Shown: positions 53,708 through 62,721, numbered from the stretch's first letter. The stretch is 64,000 bases of DNA from CAIOYC01 sp965277345 (GCA_965277345.1 CBDICI010000004.1:1054001-1118000); one strand, 5' to 3'. Numbers and translations: made by a program. The notes: generated by a model not told the origin, from the sequence alone.

Positions 53708-55396
53708 ATGGCAAACGCTCCCGTTCACACCGCCGATCACGGTCACGACGTCCATTCGTCGGAAGGGCACGATCACAAGCCGTCCTTCTTCGTGCGCTGG
53801 CTGTTCTCCACCAATCACAAGGACATCGGCACCCTCTACATCCTGTTCGCCATCATGGCGGGGCTGGTGGGGGGCATCTTTTCCGGCCTGATCCGCTGGG
53901 AGCTGATGGAGCCGGGCATCCAGGTCTTCCGCCACGGATCGCTGATGGACCACCTGCTGGGCTGGATGATCGAGCCGTCCCAGCACGGCTATTACGCGGT
54001 GATGACCGCGCACGGCCTGATCATGATCTTCTTCATGGTCATGCCCGCCATGATCGGCGGGTTCGGCAACTGGTTCGTCCCGATCATGATCGGCGCGCCG
54101 GACATGGCCTTCCCACGCATGAACAACATTTCGTTCTGGCTGCTGGTGGCGTCCTTCGCCCTGTTGGTCACTTCCATGTTCGTGGATGGAGGACCCGGGC
54201 GCGGCTTCGGCGGCGGCTGGACCATGTACGCCCCGCTGTCGACCACCGGCCACACCGGTCCGGCGATGGACTTCGTCATCTTCTCGATCCACCTGGCCGG
54301 CGCCAGCTCCATCCTCGGCGCCATCAACTTCATCACCACCATCTTCAACATGCGCGCGCCGGGGATGACCATCCACCGGATGCCGCTGTTCGCTTGGTCG
54401 GTGCTCGTCACCGCCTTTTTGCTGCTGCTGTCGCTGCCCGTGCTGGCCGGCGCCATCACCATGCTGCTTACCGACCGCAACTTCGGCACCTCGTTCTTCA
54501 ATCCGAACGGCGGCGGCGATCCGATGATGTACCAGCATCTGTTCTGGTTCTTCGGTCACCCGGAGGTCTACATCCTGATCCTGCCGGGCTTCGGCATCAT
54601 CAGCCACGTGGTCTCCACCTTTTCCAAAAAGCCCGTGTTCGGCTATCTGGCCATGGCCTACGCCATGGTGGCCATCGGCTTCATCGGTTTCGTGGTGTGG
54701 GCGCACCACATGTTCACCGTGGGCATGAACGTGAACCTGCAGGCCTATTTCGTCGCCGCCACCATGGTCATCGCGGTGCCGACGGGGGTGAAGATCTTCA
54801 GCTGGATCGCCACCATGTGGGGCGGCTCGGTGGACTTCAAGACGCCGATGCTGTTCGCCATCGGCTTTATCTTCCTGTTCACAGTCGGCGGCGTCACCGG
54901 GGTCGTATTGTCCAACGCCGGTATCGACTACTCGCTGCACGCCACCTATTACGTGGTCGCCCACTTCCACTACGTGCTGTCGCTCGGCGCCGTGTTCGCC
55001 ATCTTCGCCGGCTTCTACTACTGGTTCGAGAAGATGTGGGGCGTGAAATACAACGAGTTCCTCGGCGTCGTGCACTTTTGGCTGATGTTCGTCGGCGTGA
55101 ACATCGTCTTCTTCCCGCAGCACTTCCTCGGGCTGCAGGGTATGCCGCGGCGCTATGTGGACTATCCGGTGCAGTTCGCCTTCTGGAACAAGGTCTCCAC
55201 CTACGGCTACATGGTCACCGCCGTCGGCGTGCTGGTCTTCCTGCTGGTGCTGGTGGAGGCCGCCGTGCGCCGCCGCAAGGCCGTCGCCAACCCGTGGGGC
55301 GAGGGCGCCACGACGCTGGAATGGACCCTGTCCTCGCCGCCGCCGCATCACCAGTTCAACGACCTGCCGGTGATCACCGCGGAAAAGCATCACTGA
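53708..55396 (+). CDS. coxA: Cytochrome c oxidase subunit I
   Basis: 562 residues, twelve transmembrane helices. It carries heme a, heme a3 and CuB: low-spin heme His in GLIMIFFMV (preceding TAHG), CuB/cross-linked Tyr motif WFFGHPEVYIL (about 278), HH pair in WAHHMFTVG (about 335), and the heme a3/a His in THATYYVVAHFHYVLS form (about 415-425). The N-terminus is His-rich (HTADHGHDVHSSEGHDH). The proton-channel segments of an A-type oxidase are present. 11 bases after coxB. Confidence 0.96.
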   Translation: MANAPVHTADHGHDVHSSEGHDHKPSFFVRWLFSTNHKDIGTLYILFAIMAGLVGGIFSGLIRWELMEPGIQVFRHGSLMDHLLGWMIEPSQHGYYAVMTAHGLIMIFFMVMPAMIGGFGNWFVPIMIGAPDMAFPRMNNISFWLLVASFALLVTSMFVDGGPGRGFGGGWTMYAPLSTTGHTGPAMDFVIFSIHLAGASSILGAINFITTIFNMRAPGMTIHRMPLFAWSVLVTAFLLLLSLPVLAGAITMLLTDRNFGTSFFNPNGGGDPMMYQHLFWFFGHPEVYILILPGFGIISHVVSTFSKKPVFGYLAMAYAMVAIGFIGFVVWAHHMFTVGMNVNLQAYFVAATMVIAVPTGVKIFSWIATMWGGSVDFKTPMLFAIGFIFLFTVGGVTGVVLSNAGIDYSLHATYYVVAHFHYVLSLGAVFAIFAGFYYWFEKMWGVKYNEFLGVVHFWLMFVGVNIVFFPQHFLGLQGMPRRYVDYPVQFAFWNKVSTYGYMVTAVGVLVFLLVLVEAAVRRRKAVANPWGEGATTLEWTLSSPPPHHQFNDLPVITAEKHH

Positions 55397-55403
55397 CCGG
55401 CAT

Positions 55404-55425
55404 CCTCCCCCGTAACCGGGGGAGG
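55404..55425. repeat. CTCCCCC-type palindrome between coxA and ctaB
   Basis: CCTCCCCCG-TAAC-CGGGGGAGG, placed 8 bases after the coxA stop. It may attenuate transcription within the cox cluster. Confidence 0.75.
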
Positions 55426-55478
55426 CGACCGGCGCTTTCTCCTTCGCCTGCGCGGGACGATGGTCTAGAACCCGCGCC

Positions 55479-56450
55479 ATGACCGAAGCCAGTCTTTCAG
55501 ACCTCGCCCCCCGGCGCGACGGCCGGGCCGCCCCCGCGGGCTGGGCCGACTATGTGGCCCTGCTCAAACCGCGGGTCATGTCGCTGGTGGTGTTTACCGG
55601 CCTGACCGGGCTGGTCTGCGCCGACACGAACATGAACCCGCTCCTGGCCGCCATCGCCGTCCTGTGCATTGCCGTGGGCGCCGGGGCCTCGGGCGCACTC
55701 AACATGGCGTTCGACGGCGACATCGACGCCAGGATGCGGCGCACCCGGGGCCGCCCCGTCGCCGCCGGCCGCATCCGCCCCGGCGACGCCAGCGCCTTCG
55801 GCATCGTGCTGTCCGCCTTCGCGGTCATGGTCATGGGGCTGGCGGTGAATCTGCTGGCCGCGGGCCTCCTGCTGTTCACCATCCTGTTCTACGCCCTGAT
55901 CTACACCATGGGGCTGAAGCGCCGCACGCCGCAGAACATCGTCATCGGCGGCGCGGCGGGCGCGCTGCCCCCGGTGATCGGCTGGGCCGCGGCCACCGGC
56001 CACGCGCCGCTGAACGCCTGGCTGCTGTTCGCCATCATCTTCATGTGGACGCCGCCGCACTTCTGGGCCCTGGCGCTCAACACCGGCGCGGACTACGCCA
56101 AGGCCGGGGTGCCGATGATGCCGGTGGTCAGGGGCGCGCGGAACACCCGCCTGCAGATCATGCTCTACAGCCTGATCCTGGTCCCGCTGGCCACGGCGCC
56201 GGTGTTCACCGGCCTCGGCCACGTGCTCTATGCGGCGGTCGCCTTCGGCGGCGGCGCCGCCTTCCTGGTCCTGGCCTTCCGCCTGTGGCGCAGCCAGGCC
56301 GGCGAGACGCCGCACCCGGGCCCCGACGGGCTCTATGCGATCAAGCCCGGCGCGCGCGCGGCGCGCGACCTGTTCGCCTATTCCATTCTTTATCTCACCC
56401 TGCTGTTCGCGGCCCTCCTGGCCGAGCACATGGGCGGACTGATCCGATGA
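55479..56450 (+). CDS. ctaB: Protoheme IX farnesyltransferase (heme O synthase)
   Basis: 323 residues, about nine transmembrane helices, UbiA-type prenyltransferase. Farnesyl-PP-binding Asp motif NMAFDGDIDARMRRTRGRPV (about 88-108) and second motif TPPHFWALAL...DYAKAGVPMMPVV (about 190-215). It makes heme O, precursor of the heme a in the adjacent oxidase. Its TGA overlaps the next ATG (ATGA). Confidence 0.95.
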   Translation: MTEASLSDLAPRRDGRAAPAGWADYVALLKPRVMSLVVFTGLTGLVCADTNMNPLLAAIAVLCIAVGAGASGALNMAFDGDIDARMRRTRGRPVAAGRIRPGDASAFGIVLSAFAVMVMGLAVNLLAAGLLLFTILFYALIYTMGLKRRTPQNIVIGGAAGALPPVIGWAAATGHAPLNAWLLFAIIFMWTPPHFWALALNTGADYAKAGVPMMPVVRGARNTRLQIMLYSLILVPLATAPVFTGLGHVLYAAVAFGGGAAFLVLAFRLWRSQAGETPHPGPDGLYAIKPGARAARDLFAYSILYLTLLFAALLAEHMGGLIR

Positions 56451-56641
56451 GCCTGCCCGACACCGGCGATACCCCGGTCGACACCAACGATCCCTTCCAC
56501 GAGGGCGAGCGCGCGGCGCGGGCGCGCAAGCTGCGCTCGCTCGTTATCGCGTTGGCGCTGATCGCCTTCGTGATCCTGATCTTCGCGGTGACGATCATCA
56601 AACTGGCCGGCAACGCCGCCCATGCCGTCCCGCAAACCTAA
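56447..56641 (+). CDS. Small single-pass membrane protein of the cox cluster (CoxF-like)
   Basis: 64 residues: an acidic N-terminus (DTGDTPVDTNDPFHEGER), basic stretch ARARKLR, one transmembrane helix (about 32-54) and a short tail. Such small proteins lie between ctaB and ctaG in many alphaproteobacteria and are thought to aid oxidase assembly. It overlaps ctaB by 4 and ctaG by 20 bases. Confidence 0.8.
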   Translation: MSLPDTGDTPVDTNDPFHEGERAARARKLRSLVIALALIAFVILIFAVTIIKLAGNAAHAVPQT

Positions 56642-57173
56642 TCCGGTCCTGATCGCCGGCGTCTGCGCCGTGGTCGCGGCGAGCATGGTGGGCATGGCCT
56701 ATGCGGCTGTGCCCTTCTATCGCGCCTTCTGTCAGGCCACGGGATTCGACGGCACGCCCAGACGCGCCGCGCAAGGGCCGAACGGACCCGCCGGCGACCG
56801 GATGATCGCCGTGCGCTTCGACACCAATGTGCGCGGCATGGCCTGGACCATCCAGCCGGAAGTAAACCGCCAGACGGTGCGCGTGGGACGCACCCAGATC
56901 GTGAACTTCACCCTGACCAACAACGGCGATACGCCTATGACCGGGCGCGCCACCTACAACGTCTCACCGGAATCGGCGGCGCAATATTTCACCAAGCTGC
57001 AGTGTTTTTGCTTCTCCGACCAGACCATCCCGGCCCACACGGCCAAGACCTTCCCGGTGGTCTATTACTTAGACTCGCGCTTCGCCAAGGACCCGGACAC
57101 GGCGGCGCTGTCGGAACTGACGCTGAGCTACACCATGTTCCCCGCACCGGATGCGCCCAAGCTTAAACGCTAA
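56622..57173 (+). CDS. ctaG: Cytochrome c oxidase assembly protein CtaG/Cox11
   Basis: 183 residues. An N-terminal transmembrane anchor (about 8-30) and periplasmic beta-domain that delivers copper to CuB of subunit I. The copper ligands are the two Cys in KLQCFCFSDQ (about 127-129). VPFYRAFCQATG carries the third conserved Cys near 37. It is the last recognisable gene of the cox cluster here. Confidence 0.94.
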   Translation: MPSRKPNPVLIAGVCAVVAASMVGMAYAAVPFYRAFCQATGFDGTPRRAAQGPNGPAGDRMIAVRFDTNVRGMAWTIQPEVNRQTVRVGRTQIVNFTLTNNGDTPMTGRATYNVSPESAAQYFTKLQCFCFSDQTIPAHTAKTFPVVYYLDSRFAKDPDTAALSELTLSYTMFPAPDAPKLKR

Positions 57174-57195
57174 CGGGGCCGTCCGTTTGGCCCCG
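57174..57195. terminator. Stem-loop between ctaG and the glycine-zipper gene
   Basis: CGGGGCC and GGCCCCG arms (57174-57180/57189-57195), 8-base loop, no T run. It lies between convergent stops. Confidence 0.5.
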
Positions 57196-57203
57196 CCTCA
57201 GGC

Positions 57204-57503
57204 TCAGCAGTCGCCCTTGCGGCGCTTGGCGATGGCGTGGCCGGCCACCGCGCCGACGCCGGCGCCGATCAGCGTCCCGCCGAGCTTGCCGCCGCCGTGG
57301 GACAGGGCGTTCCCGGCCAGGGCGCCCCCGATGCCGCCGATCACCGCGCCGTTGTTGCCGCGCCGGCGCTCGGCATTCTGGCAGGATTGTTCGTGACGCG
57401 CGTAGGAGTCATGGCGGTAATGGTGACGGGCCATGGCCATGTCTGGCGCGGCCAGGCTCAGCACGGCGATGGCGACGGCGAGCTTGGCGATGAGCGTGCG
57501 CAT
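57204..57503 (-). CDS. Glycine-zipper 2TM-domain protein
   Basis: 99 residues, start ATG 57503 (GGA upstream). Signal peptide (LAVAIAVLSLAAPDMAMA), His/Tyr-rich linker, then a glycine-zipper pair (about 52-92: GAVIGGIGGALAGNAL, TLIGAGVGAVAGHAI) ending in basic KRRKGDC. Resembles Rick_17kDa/SlyB-type outer-membrane-associated small proteins. Function unknown. Confidence 0.85.
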   Translation of the reverse strand: MRTLIAKLAVAIAVLSLAAPDMAMARHHYRHDSYARHEQSCQNAERRRGNNGAVIGGIGGALAGNALSHGGGKLGGTLIGAGVGAVAGHAIAKRRKGDC

Positions 57504-57574
57504 GATCTGTCCTCTGTCCGCGGCAAGGCGCCGCCGTATCCCCGCATAATGGTCCCGCGCGGCCAAGGTTCCGC

Positions 57575-58336
57575 TCAGTCGGTGAAGGCCGCCCCAAGCG
57601 CATCGATGAAGAAGGCGCGGGCCTGCCCGGCCTGTCCGGGGCTGTAGCGGCTGCGCGGATCGTCCGCGTCGGGATCGTCGAAGCTGTGCGTAGCCCCCTC
57701 CAGCATGAGCACCTCGACCGCGAGCCCGTCGCCGGCCAGGCGGTCGAGTGTCCGGCGGGGCGTGATATGGCCGACCACTGCGTCGCGTCCGGCCAGCACG
57801 GCGTAGACCCTGGGCCGATGCGCCCCCCAGCCCCTGGCCAGGGTCAGGCTGGGAATGCCGGCATACGGGTAGACCAGAAAGGCGGCGCGGACGTTCGCCA
57901 GCCGTTCGGAACCGTGGTCGGTCAGTCCGCCCGCGCCATGGGCGCCGGCCAGCGCGTCCATGGCGGTCCAGCCGCCGTGGCTCCACCCCGCCAGCGCCAC
58001 GCGCCCGCTATCCGCCCAGGGCTGGGCCGCCAGCCAGTGCAGGGCGGCGAAGACATCGGCGGAGCGTTCGGCCCCGCGCAAGCGCAGCCCGGTACAGACG
58101 GTGAGTTGCGCCGCCCGCCTGGAGATGCGCCGCGGAGTGAAGCTGTCCACCACCACCGAGGCGTACCCCGCCGCCAGCGCCGCGCTGGCATAGGTGTCGT
58201 GAAAGGCTTGGCGACCGCCGCAGCCGTGCAGATGGATCACCACCGGGTAGGGACCGGGCCCCTCGGGCCTCGCCACGGTGAAGTGGCGGGCCAGCCGCGC
58301 CGCGTGCTCGGCGATCGGGAGGGCCGCCCGCGCCAT
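57575..58336 (-). CDS. Dienelactone-hydrolase-like alpha/beta hydrolase
   Basis: 253 residues. VIHLHGCGGR oxyanion turn (about 35), nucleophile in AGWSHGG (Ser about 125), Asp in AGRDAVVG (about 205) and catalytic His in GATHSFDD (about 232). Similar to DLH-family and prolyl-oligopeptidase-type esterases. The start ATG is 5 bases after the phosphatase stop, so they share an operon. No export signal. Confidence 0.85.
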   Translation of the reverse strand: MARAALPIAEHAARLARHFTVARPEGPGPYPVVIHLHGCGGRQAFHDTYASAALAAGYASVVVDSFTPRRISRRAAQLTVCTGLRLRGAERSADVFAALHWLAAQPWADSGRVALAGWSHGGWTAMDALAGAHGAGGLTDHGSERLANVRAAFLVYPYAGIPSLTLARGWGAHRPRVYAVLAGRDAVVGHITPRRTLDRLAGDGLAVEVLMLEGATHSFDDPDADDPRSRYSPGQAGQARAFFIDALGAAFTD

Positions 58337-58341
58337 CCCGC

Positions 58342-59220
58342 CTACTTGTCGCCGGTCGGGTTGGCCCAGGGGGTGTGCGCCTCCGCCTCCGCCTCGATCT
58401 TGCATTGGCCGGCGTCGGGCGCGACGTGCGGCGCGGTCATGGCGGCGCGGAGGGCGGCCGTGGCCTCCGCCACGTCGCTGCGGAAGGCGGCGTCGGAATG
58501 CAGCACGGCGACCAGCGAGGCGGCGTTGATGCGCCCCTCCTCGATATCGCTCACCGTATGCACGCCGCACACCACCCGGCTTTCCCCAAAGGCGCGGGCG
58601 CGGGCCAGGATTTCCGTGGCGCGCTCGGGCGCCATCTCCGCCAGGATCAGGGCGACGGACCAGCTGAAGGTGGCGTGGCCGGAGGGATAACCATAGCTCT
58701 TCATCAGCCCCTGCCGGTCGCTCTCGGTGCAGATGGCCCCGCCATAGGGGATGAAGGGGCGCGGATGGGCGAAGTGGTCCTTGGCCAGGTTGGTGATGGC
58801 GGAGGCGTCGCGACCGATGCGCAGCAGAAGCGTGGTCAAGGGTCTCGGCCAGGCGCCGACCGGCAGGCCGAGGGGGCACTCGAACGCCTGCAGGTACTGC
58901 ACCGCGTCGCGGCTGGCGAGCGTCCAGCGCGGCGTGCCTTCCAGCTTGCGCGTCGCCCGATAGACCTCCTCATCCTCCTTTTCCGCGGTCGAGCCGTGCG
59001 GCGGTGGCGGGGGCAGGATGGCGATGGAATTGGGGATGCGGTCCTTGCCGAGATAGCCCTCCACGCGGGGCAGGGCGGCCGCGGGCGCGGCGGCGGCGGA
59101 CGCGCCGGGCGGTGCGGGGACGGGCGCGGGCGTCACCGGCACCAAGGGTTGCGCCATGGCCGCCCCGGCGCCCGCCAAAGCAACCGCGCCCAGCGCCACA
59201 GCCCAGATTTTCAGCCCCAT
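58342..59220 (-). CDS. Class A acid phosphatase (PAP2 superfamily, PhoN-like)
   Basis: 292 residues from ATG 59220 (AGAGGG upstream; GTG at 59226 possible). Signal peptide, Pro/Ala-rich linker, then the vanadium-haloperoxidase-like active site: KDHFAHPRP (about 146), YPSGHATFSW (about 177), SRVVCGVHTVSDIEEGR (about 213). It removes phosphate from organic monoesters in the periplasm. Confidence 0.92.
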   Translation of the reverse strand: MGLKIWAVALGAVALAGAGAAMAQPLVPVTPAPVPAPPGASAAAAPAAALPRVEGYLGKDRIPNSIAILPPPPPHGSTAEKEDEEVYRATRKLEGTPRWTLASRDAVQYLQAFECPLGLPVGAWPRPLTTLLLRIGRDASAITNLAKDHFAHPRPFIPYGGAICTESDRQGLMKSYGYPSGHATFSWSVALILAEMAPERATEILARARAFGESRVVCGVHTVSDIEEGRINAASLVAVLHSDAAFRSDVAEATAALRAAMTAPHVAPDAGQCKIEAEAEAHTPWANPTGDK

Positions 59221-59303
59221 CTTCACCCTCTCCTCGTCGCCCGCGTCCCTATTGCCCCATGCGGCTTCAACACACTAGCGTGGCGGATGCGGGAGGCCAT
59301 GGC

Positions 59304-60689
59304 TTGAGCGACACAATCGACACCGCCGGGCCGGCGCCCCTGCGGCAGGCGTTCGGCCACCCGCGCGGGCTCTATGTGCTGGCCGGCACGGAGCTGTGGG
59401 ACCGCATCTCGTTTCACGGGATGCAGGCGCTGTTGACGCTCTACATGGCGGGCTATCTGCTGCTGCCGGGCCGGGTGGAGCATATCGCCGGTTTCGCCGC
59501 CTTCCGCGCCGCCGTGCAGACGGTGACCGGGCCGCTCAGTGTCACGGCCTTGGCCTCGCAGGTGTTCGGCCTCTATGTCGGCTTGGTGTATCTGTCGCCG
59601 CTCGGGGGCGGCTGGCTGGGCGACCGGGTGCTGGGGCGTCGCCCCACGGTGATCCTGGGCGGGCTTCTCATGACCGCCGGCCACTTCGCCATGGCCTTCG
59701 ACGCCTCGTTCCTGCTGGCGCTGCTGCTGCTCATCCTCGGCGCCGGGGCGCTGCGCGGCAATCTGCAGCCGCAGATCGACACCCTCTATCCCCCCGGCGA
59801 CCGCCGCCGCGCCGACGCCTTCCAGATCTACTATTCGATGATCAATGCCGGCGCCTTTATCGCGCCCCTGCTCACCGGCTGGCTACAGGTGGAATGGGGC
59901 TGGCACATCGGCTTTGGCTTCGCAGGCGTCGGAATGCTGGTGGGCCTGGCGATCTATGTGGGCGGCGCGCGCGAACTGCCCGGCGACGCCCGGCGCGTCG
60001 CCGCCGCCCAGCGCGCCAGGCTGACGCCGGATGAGCGGGTGCGGCTCATCACCCTCTTCCTGCTGGTGCCGGTGACCGCCGCCTTCTACATCGCCCAGTC
60101 CCAGGTCTGGAACGTCTACAACCTGTGGGTCCGCGATCATGTGCAGATGCGGGTGGGGACGTTCGACGTGCCGATCCCCTGGCTGCAGTCGCTGGACGGG
60201 CTGTCGCCGCTGATCTTCCTGCCGCCCATGCTGGCCTTCTGGCGCTGGCAGGCCCGGCGCGGGGCCGAGCCGGACGACCTTGGCAAGGTCGCCATCGGCT
60301 GCTTCATCTTCGCCGCGGGCACGCTGTGGCTGGCCCTGGCCGGCCTGGTGTTCGGCGCGGCGAGGACGCCGCTGCTCTGGGCGGTGTTCTTCCACCTGCT
60401 GTCGAACCTCGGCTGGCTCTACTTCACCCCGATCATGGCGGCGCTGTTCGTGGAGTCGGCCCCCGCCGGCCTGCGCGGGGTGATGACCGGGGTGAACTTC
60501 TCCGCCATCTTCGTCGCCAGCCTGATCAGCGGCAGGCTGGGCGGCCTGTACGAAGGGCTCAGCCCACCCGCCTTCTGGACCCTGCACGCCGCCATCGTCG
60601 GCGCGGGCGGACTCTACGCCCTGGTGTTCGGCGCTCCACTCAGGCGCGGGCTCGGTGGTCGCGAACTCAATGCGCCAGACCTGGAGTGA
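59304..60689 (+). CDS. POT/PTR2-family proton-dependent oligopeptide transporter
   Basis: 461 residues from TTG 59304, chosen for GGGAGG 7 bases upstream; ATG 59259 would add 15 residues. About 12-14 transmembrane helices. Contains the POT signature, here with ELWDRISFHGM in place of ExxERFxYY, and LSPLGGGWLGDRVLGRR between TM2-3. Also FQIYYSMINAGAFIAPLLTG. It imports di- and tripeptides with protons. Its 3' end overlaps the opposing hypothetical gene by 23 bases. Confidence 0.88.
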   Translation: MSDTIDTAGPAPLRQAFGHPRGLYVLAGTELWDRISFHGMQALLTLYMAGYLLLPGRVEHIAGFAAFRAAVQTVTGPLSVTALASQVFGLYVGLVYLSPLGGGWLGDRVLGRRPTVILGGLLMTAGHFAMAFDASFLLALLLLILGAGALRGNLQPQIDTLYPPGDRRRADAFQIYYSMINAGAFIAPLLTGWLQVEWGWHIGFGFAGVGMLVGLAIYVGGARELPGDARRVAAAQRARLTPDERVRLITLFLLVPVTAAFYIAQSQVWNVYNLWVRDHVQMRVGTFDVPIPWLQSLDGLSPLIFLPPMLAFWRWQARRGAEPDDLGKVAIGCFIFAAGTLWLALAGLVFGAARTPLLWAVFFHLLSNLGWLYFTPIMAALFVESAPAGLRGVMTGVNFSAIFVASLISGRLGGLYEGLSPPAFWTLHAAIVGAGGLYALVFGAPLRRGLGGRELNAPDLE

Positions 60690-61497
60690 TCCATTGGCTG
60701 GTCAGGCAAGCGCCGCCGGGCGACATGCTGCTCTCCCACTTCGACGTCGAGGAAAGCGCTGAGACCACTAGCGGTTTGACCTCGTCATAGGCGGGCGCCG
60801 CACCGTCCTTGGCCTGCACCTGCTTCAGCGTCATGTGCCTGGCGCAGTTATACATATCTACAAAATAGATTTTCAGCCCCGGGGCATTGGACTGCAGGCC
60901 GAGCGCCTTGGACAGACCAGCCGTCGCCTTGTCCTCGGTTAGCATCACCGATTGCGGGAAGACGAAGGGCGCGGTCGGCTCGACGATGAACTCGATCATG
61001 CGCACGAAGCCGCCCTGGGTGACGGGCGCCCGATAGACGGTGACGTGATAGGCGCCGACATCGAAGCGTTCGACCATGGGGCCGAGCTTGGCGAGCGCCT
61101 GGTTCTCAGCGGCGAGCAGTCGGGTGCGCGCGGCGGCGAAATCCGCTTCGTCCTTCAGGGCGGCATAGGCGCCCATGCGCAGGAACTGGGTCCGAGCGTA
61201 AAAGCGCGGGACCGAGGCGAAATCCAAGTCCTTCACATCGTCGAGGACGGTCTTCCAGTCGCCGAGCCCGGAGGCGGCCTCCGCCGCCAGCAGGCGACCG
61301 ACGCCGCCCGGTCGCGTGTTCGGTCCGCAGGCCGCAACTAACGGCGACACAGCGGCCGCCGCTCCGGCGTAGTCGCGCTTGCGCAGCGCCTGGGCGGCCG
61401 AATTGATCGCGAAGCTTGCGGTTTGGGGCTGGGCGCAATCGATGGCGGGCGTTGGTGATGCGGCCTGGATCAGCGCGACAAGAAACATGGAAAGCAT
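60667..61497 (-). CDS. Hypothetical exported protein
   Basis: 276 residues, no family recognised. Signal peptide (MFLVALIQAASPTPA), a TPR-like helical stretch (about 25-135: ALRKRDYAGAAAAVSPLV, RMGAYAALKDEADFAAARTRLL) and a mixed region (about 140-235) with strands (FVRMIEFIVEPTAPFVFP) and a YNCARHMTL segment. A 7-base-pair stem-loop (61501-61520) lies immediately before the start codon. Confidence 0.7.
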   Translation of the reverse strand: MLSMFLVALIQAASPTPAIDCAQPQTASFAINSAAQALRKRDYAGAAAAVSPLVAACGPNTRPGGVGRLLAAEAASGLGDWKTVLDDVKDLDFASVPRFYARTQFLRMGAYAALKDEADFAAARTRLLAAENQALAKLGPMVERFDVGAYHVTVYRAPVTQGGFVRMIEFIVEPTAPFVFPQSVMLTEDKATAGLSKALGLQSNAPGLKIYFVDMYNCARHMTLKQVQAKDGAAPAYDEVKPLVVSALSSTSKWESSMSPGGACLTSQWITPGLAH

Positions 61498-61500
61498 GAC

Positions 61501-61520
61501 TGGCCCCTGGCGAGGGGCCA
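61501..61520 (-). terminator. Stem-loop between the DHS-like and hypothetical genes
   Basis: TGGCCCC-TCGCCA-GGGGCCA on the minus strand. It ends 3 bases before the ATG of the hypothetical gene and contains its only Shine-Dalgarno-like GGGG. It could end the DHS-like transcript or mask translation. Confidence 0.4.
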
Positions 61521-61537
61521 GCCTAGCTCAACCTGAT

Positions 61538-62587
61538 TTAAGCGAACAGGGTCTGCCAGCGGCGCTTCTCGCGGGTCTTCCAGGCGCCGCGGTGATAGGC
61601 GTCCGAGGCGATCAGCGGCACCACGGTGGTGGCCTCGGCGAACACCATCTGCTCATGGGTGGTCTGCACCTTGCCCCAGCTCGCCGCCTCCTTCAGCGTG
61701 GAGGAGGAACAGGCCCCGTCGCGCACGTCGGCCACGGTGATCTGCACGGCGTAGCGGTGCATCTCGGCCTCCACGCCGAGGATTTCGGCGCACACCACCG
61801 TGTCCTGCGCGAAGTTCTTCGGCACCCCGCCGCCCACCATGAACAGGCCGGTGACGCCGGCGGCGATCTTGATGTCGGTCAGTTCGCGGAAGTCGGCGAT
61901 GGCGTCCAGCATCATGTAGGGCTGCCTGGCCGCCGCCCGCTCCTTCTGGTGCTTGACCAGGCCGAAGCCGGCGGAGCTGTCCACGAAGGCGGGGCAGAAG
62001 ATCGGTACGCCCTCCTCATAGGCGGTCTGGATCAGGCTGCCGGGCTTCTTGGCGTTACCCTCGGACAGCCACCTGCCCATCTCCCAGATGAATTCGCGCG
62101 AGGAATAGCCGCGCGGCTCCAGCCGGTTGGCAATCTCCAGGATGGTGTGGTCGCAGGCCTGGAGTTCCTCCTCGTCGATATAGGTGTCGTAGATGCGGTC
62201 GATGTAGTTTTCGCGGAGCACATTGTCGTCCACCGGACCCGCGGCCTGGTAGTGCTTGAAACCGAGCGCCTCGAAGAAGTCCATGTCGACGATGGCGGCG
62301 CCGGTGGCCACCACCGCATCGACCATGCCGAACTTCACCATGTCGCGGTACACATGCATACAGCCCCCGGCCGAGGTGGAGCCGGCCAGGATCAGCCAGG
62401 GCGAACAGGCCGGGTCCTCGATGGCCATGCTGAGGATGTCCGCGGCCCTGGCGGTGTCGCGCGAGGTGAAGCTCATCTTGCGCATGGCGTCTATCACGGG
62501 CCGCGCGTCATAGCTGGTGATGTCCACATGCTCGACCACATTGGCGAGCAGTTCGGCCTTGGTATTGTTTGCAACGGGAGCGTTCAT
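61538..62587 (-). CDS. Deoxyhypusine-synthase-like enzyme
   Basis: 349 residues. Deoxyhypusine-synthase superfamily: NAD-binding GSTSAGG (about 70-76), VVATGAAIVDMDF (about 93-105), HVTGLFMVGGGVPKNF-like VTGLFMVGGGVPKNF (about 250), and the catalytic Lys region EAASWGKVQTT (Lys about 310). Bacteria lack eIF5A, so homologues make homospermidine or related long-chain polyamines. No other polyamine gene is adjacent. AAGGGAAACC lies upstream of the ATG. Confidence 0.87.
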   Translation of the reverse strand: MNAPVANNTKAELLANVVEHVDITSYDARPVIDAMRKMSFTSRDTARAADILSMAIEDPACSPWLILAGSTSAGGCMHVYRDMVKFGMVDAVVATGAAIVDMDFFEALGFKHYQAAGPVDDNVLRENYIDRIYDTYIDEEELQACDHTILEIANRLEPRGYSSREFIWEMGRWLSEGNAKKPGSLIQTAYEEGVPIFCPAFVDSSAGFGLVKHQKERAAARQPYMMLDAIADFRELTDIKIAAGVTGLFMVGGGVPKNFAQDTVVCAEILGVEAEMHRYAVQITVADVRDGACSSSTLKEAASWGKVQTTHEQMVFAEATTVVPLIASDAYHRGAWKTREKRRWQTLFA

Positions 62588-62662
62588 CGTTCGGGTTTCC
62601 CTTGAAGGTGAGCGCCCGTCGTCGATGCCTGATCCTTCGGGACGGAGCGACCGAAGGGCATA

Positions 62663-62716
62663 TTTACAGAGTTTACCCGAGTTTATAGACTTTTTTGTAA
62701 AGGTCGATAAACTCTG
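62663..62716. promoter_or_regulatory. AT-rich nested repeats upstream of the AAA ATPase
   Basis: Outer arms CAGAGTTTA (62667-62675) and TAAACTCTG (62708-62716), inner TTTACA (62663-62668) and TGTAAA (62696-62701), and GAGTTTA twice in direct orientation. All lie within 60 bases of the start at 62722. Confidence 0.6.
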
Positions 62717-62721
62717 TCGAT

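Noticed and set aside
53450..55480. 676-codon open frame on the minus strand opposite coxA
   Set aside because: Antisense to unmistakable cytochrome oxidase subunit I; composition (His/Asp/Gln-rich) is typical of shadows.
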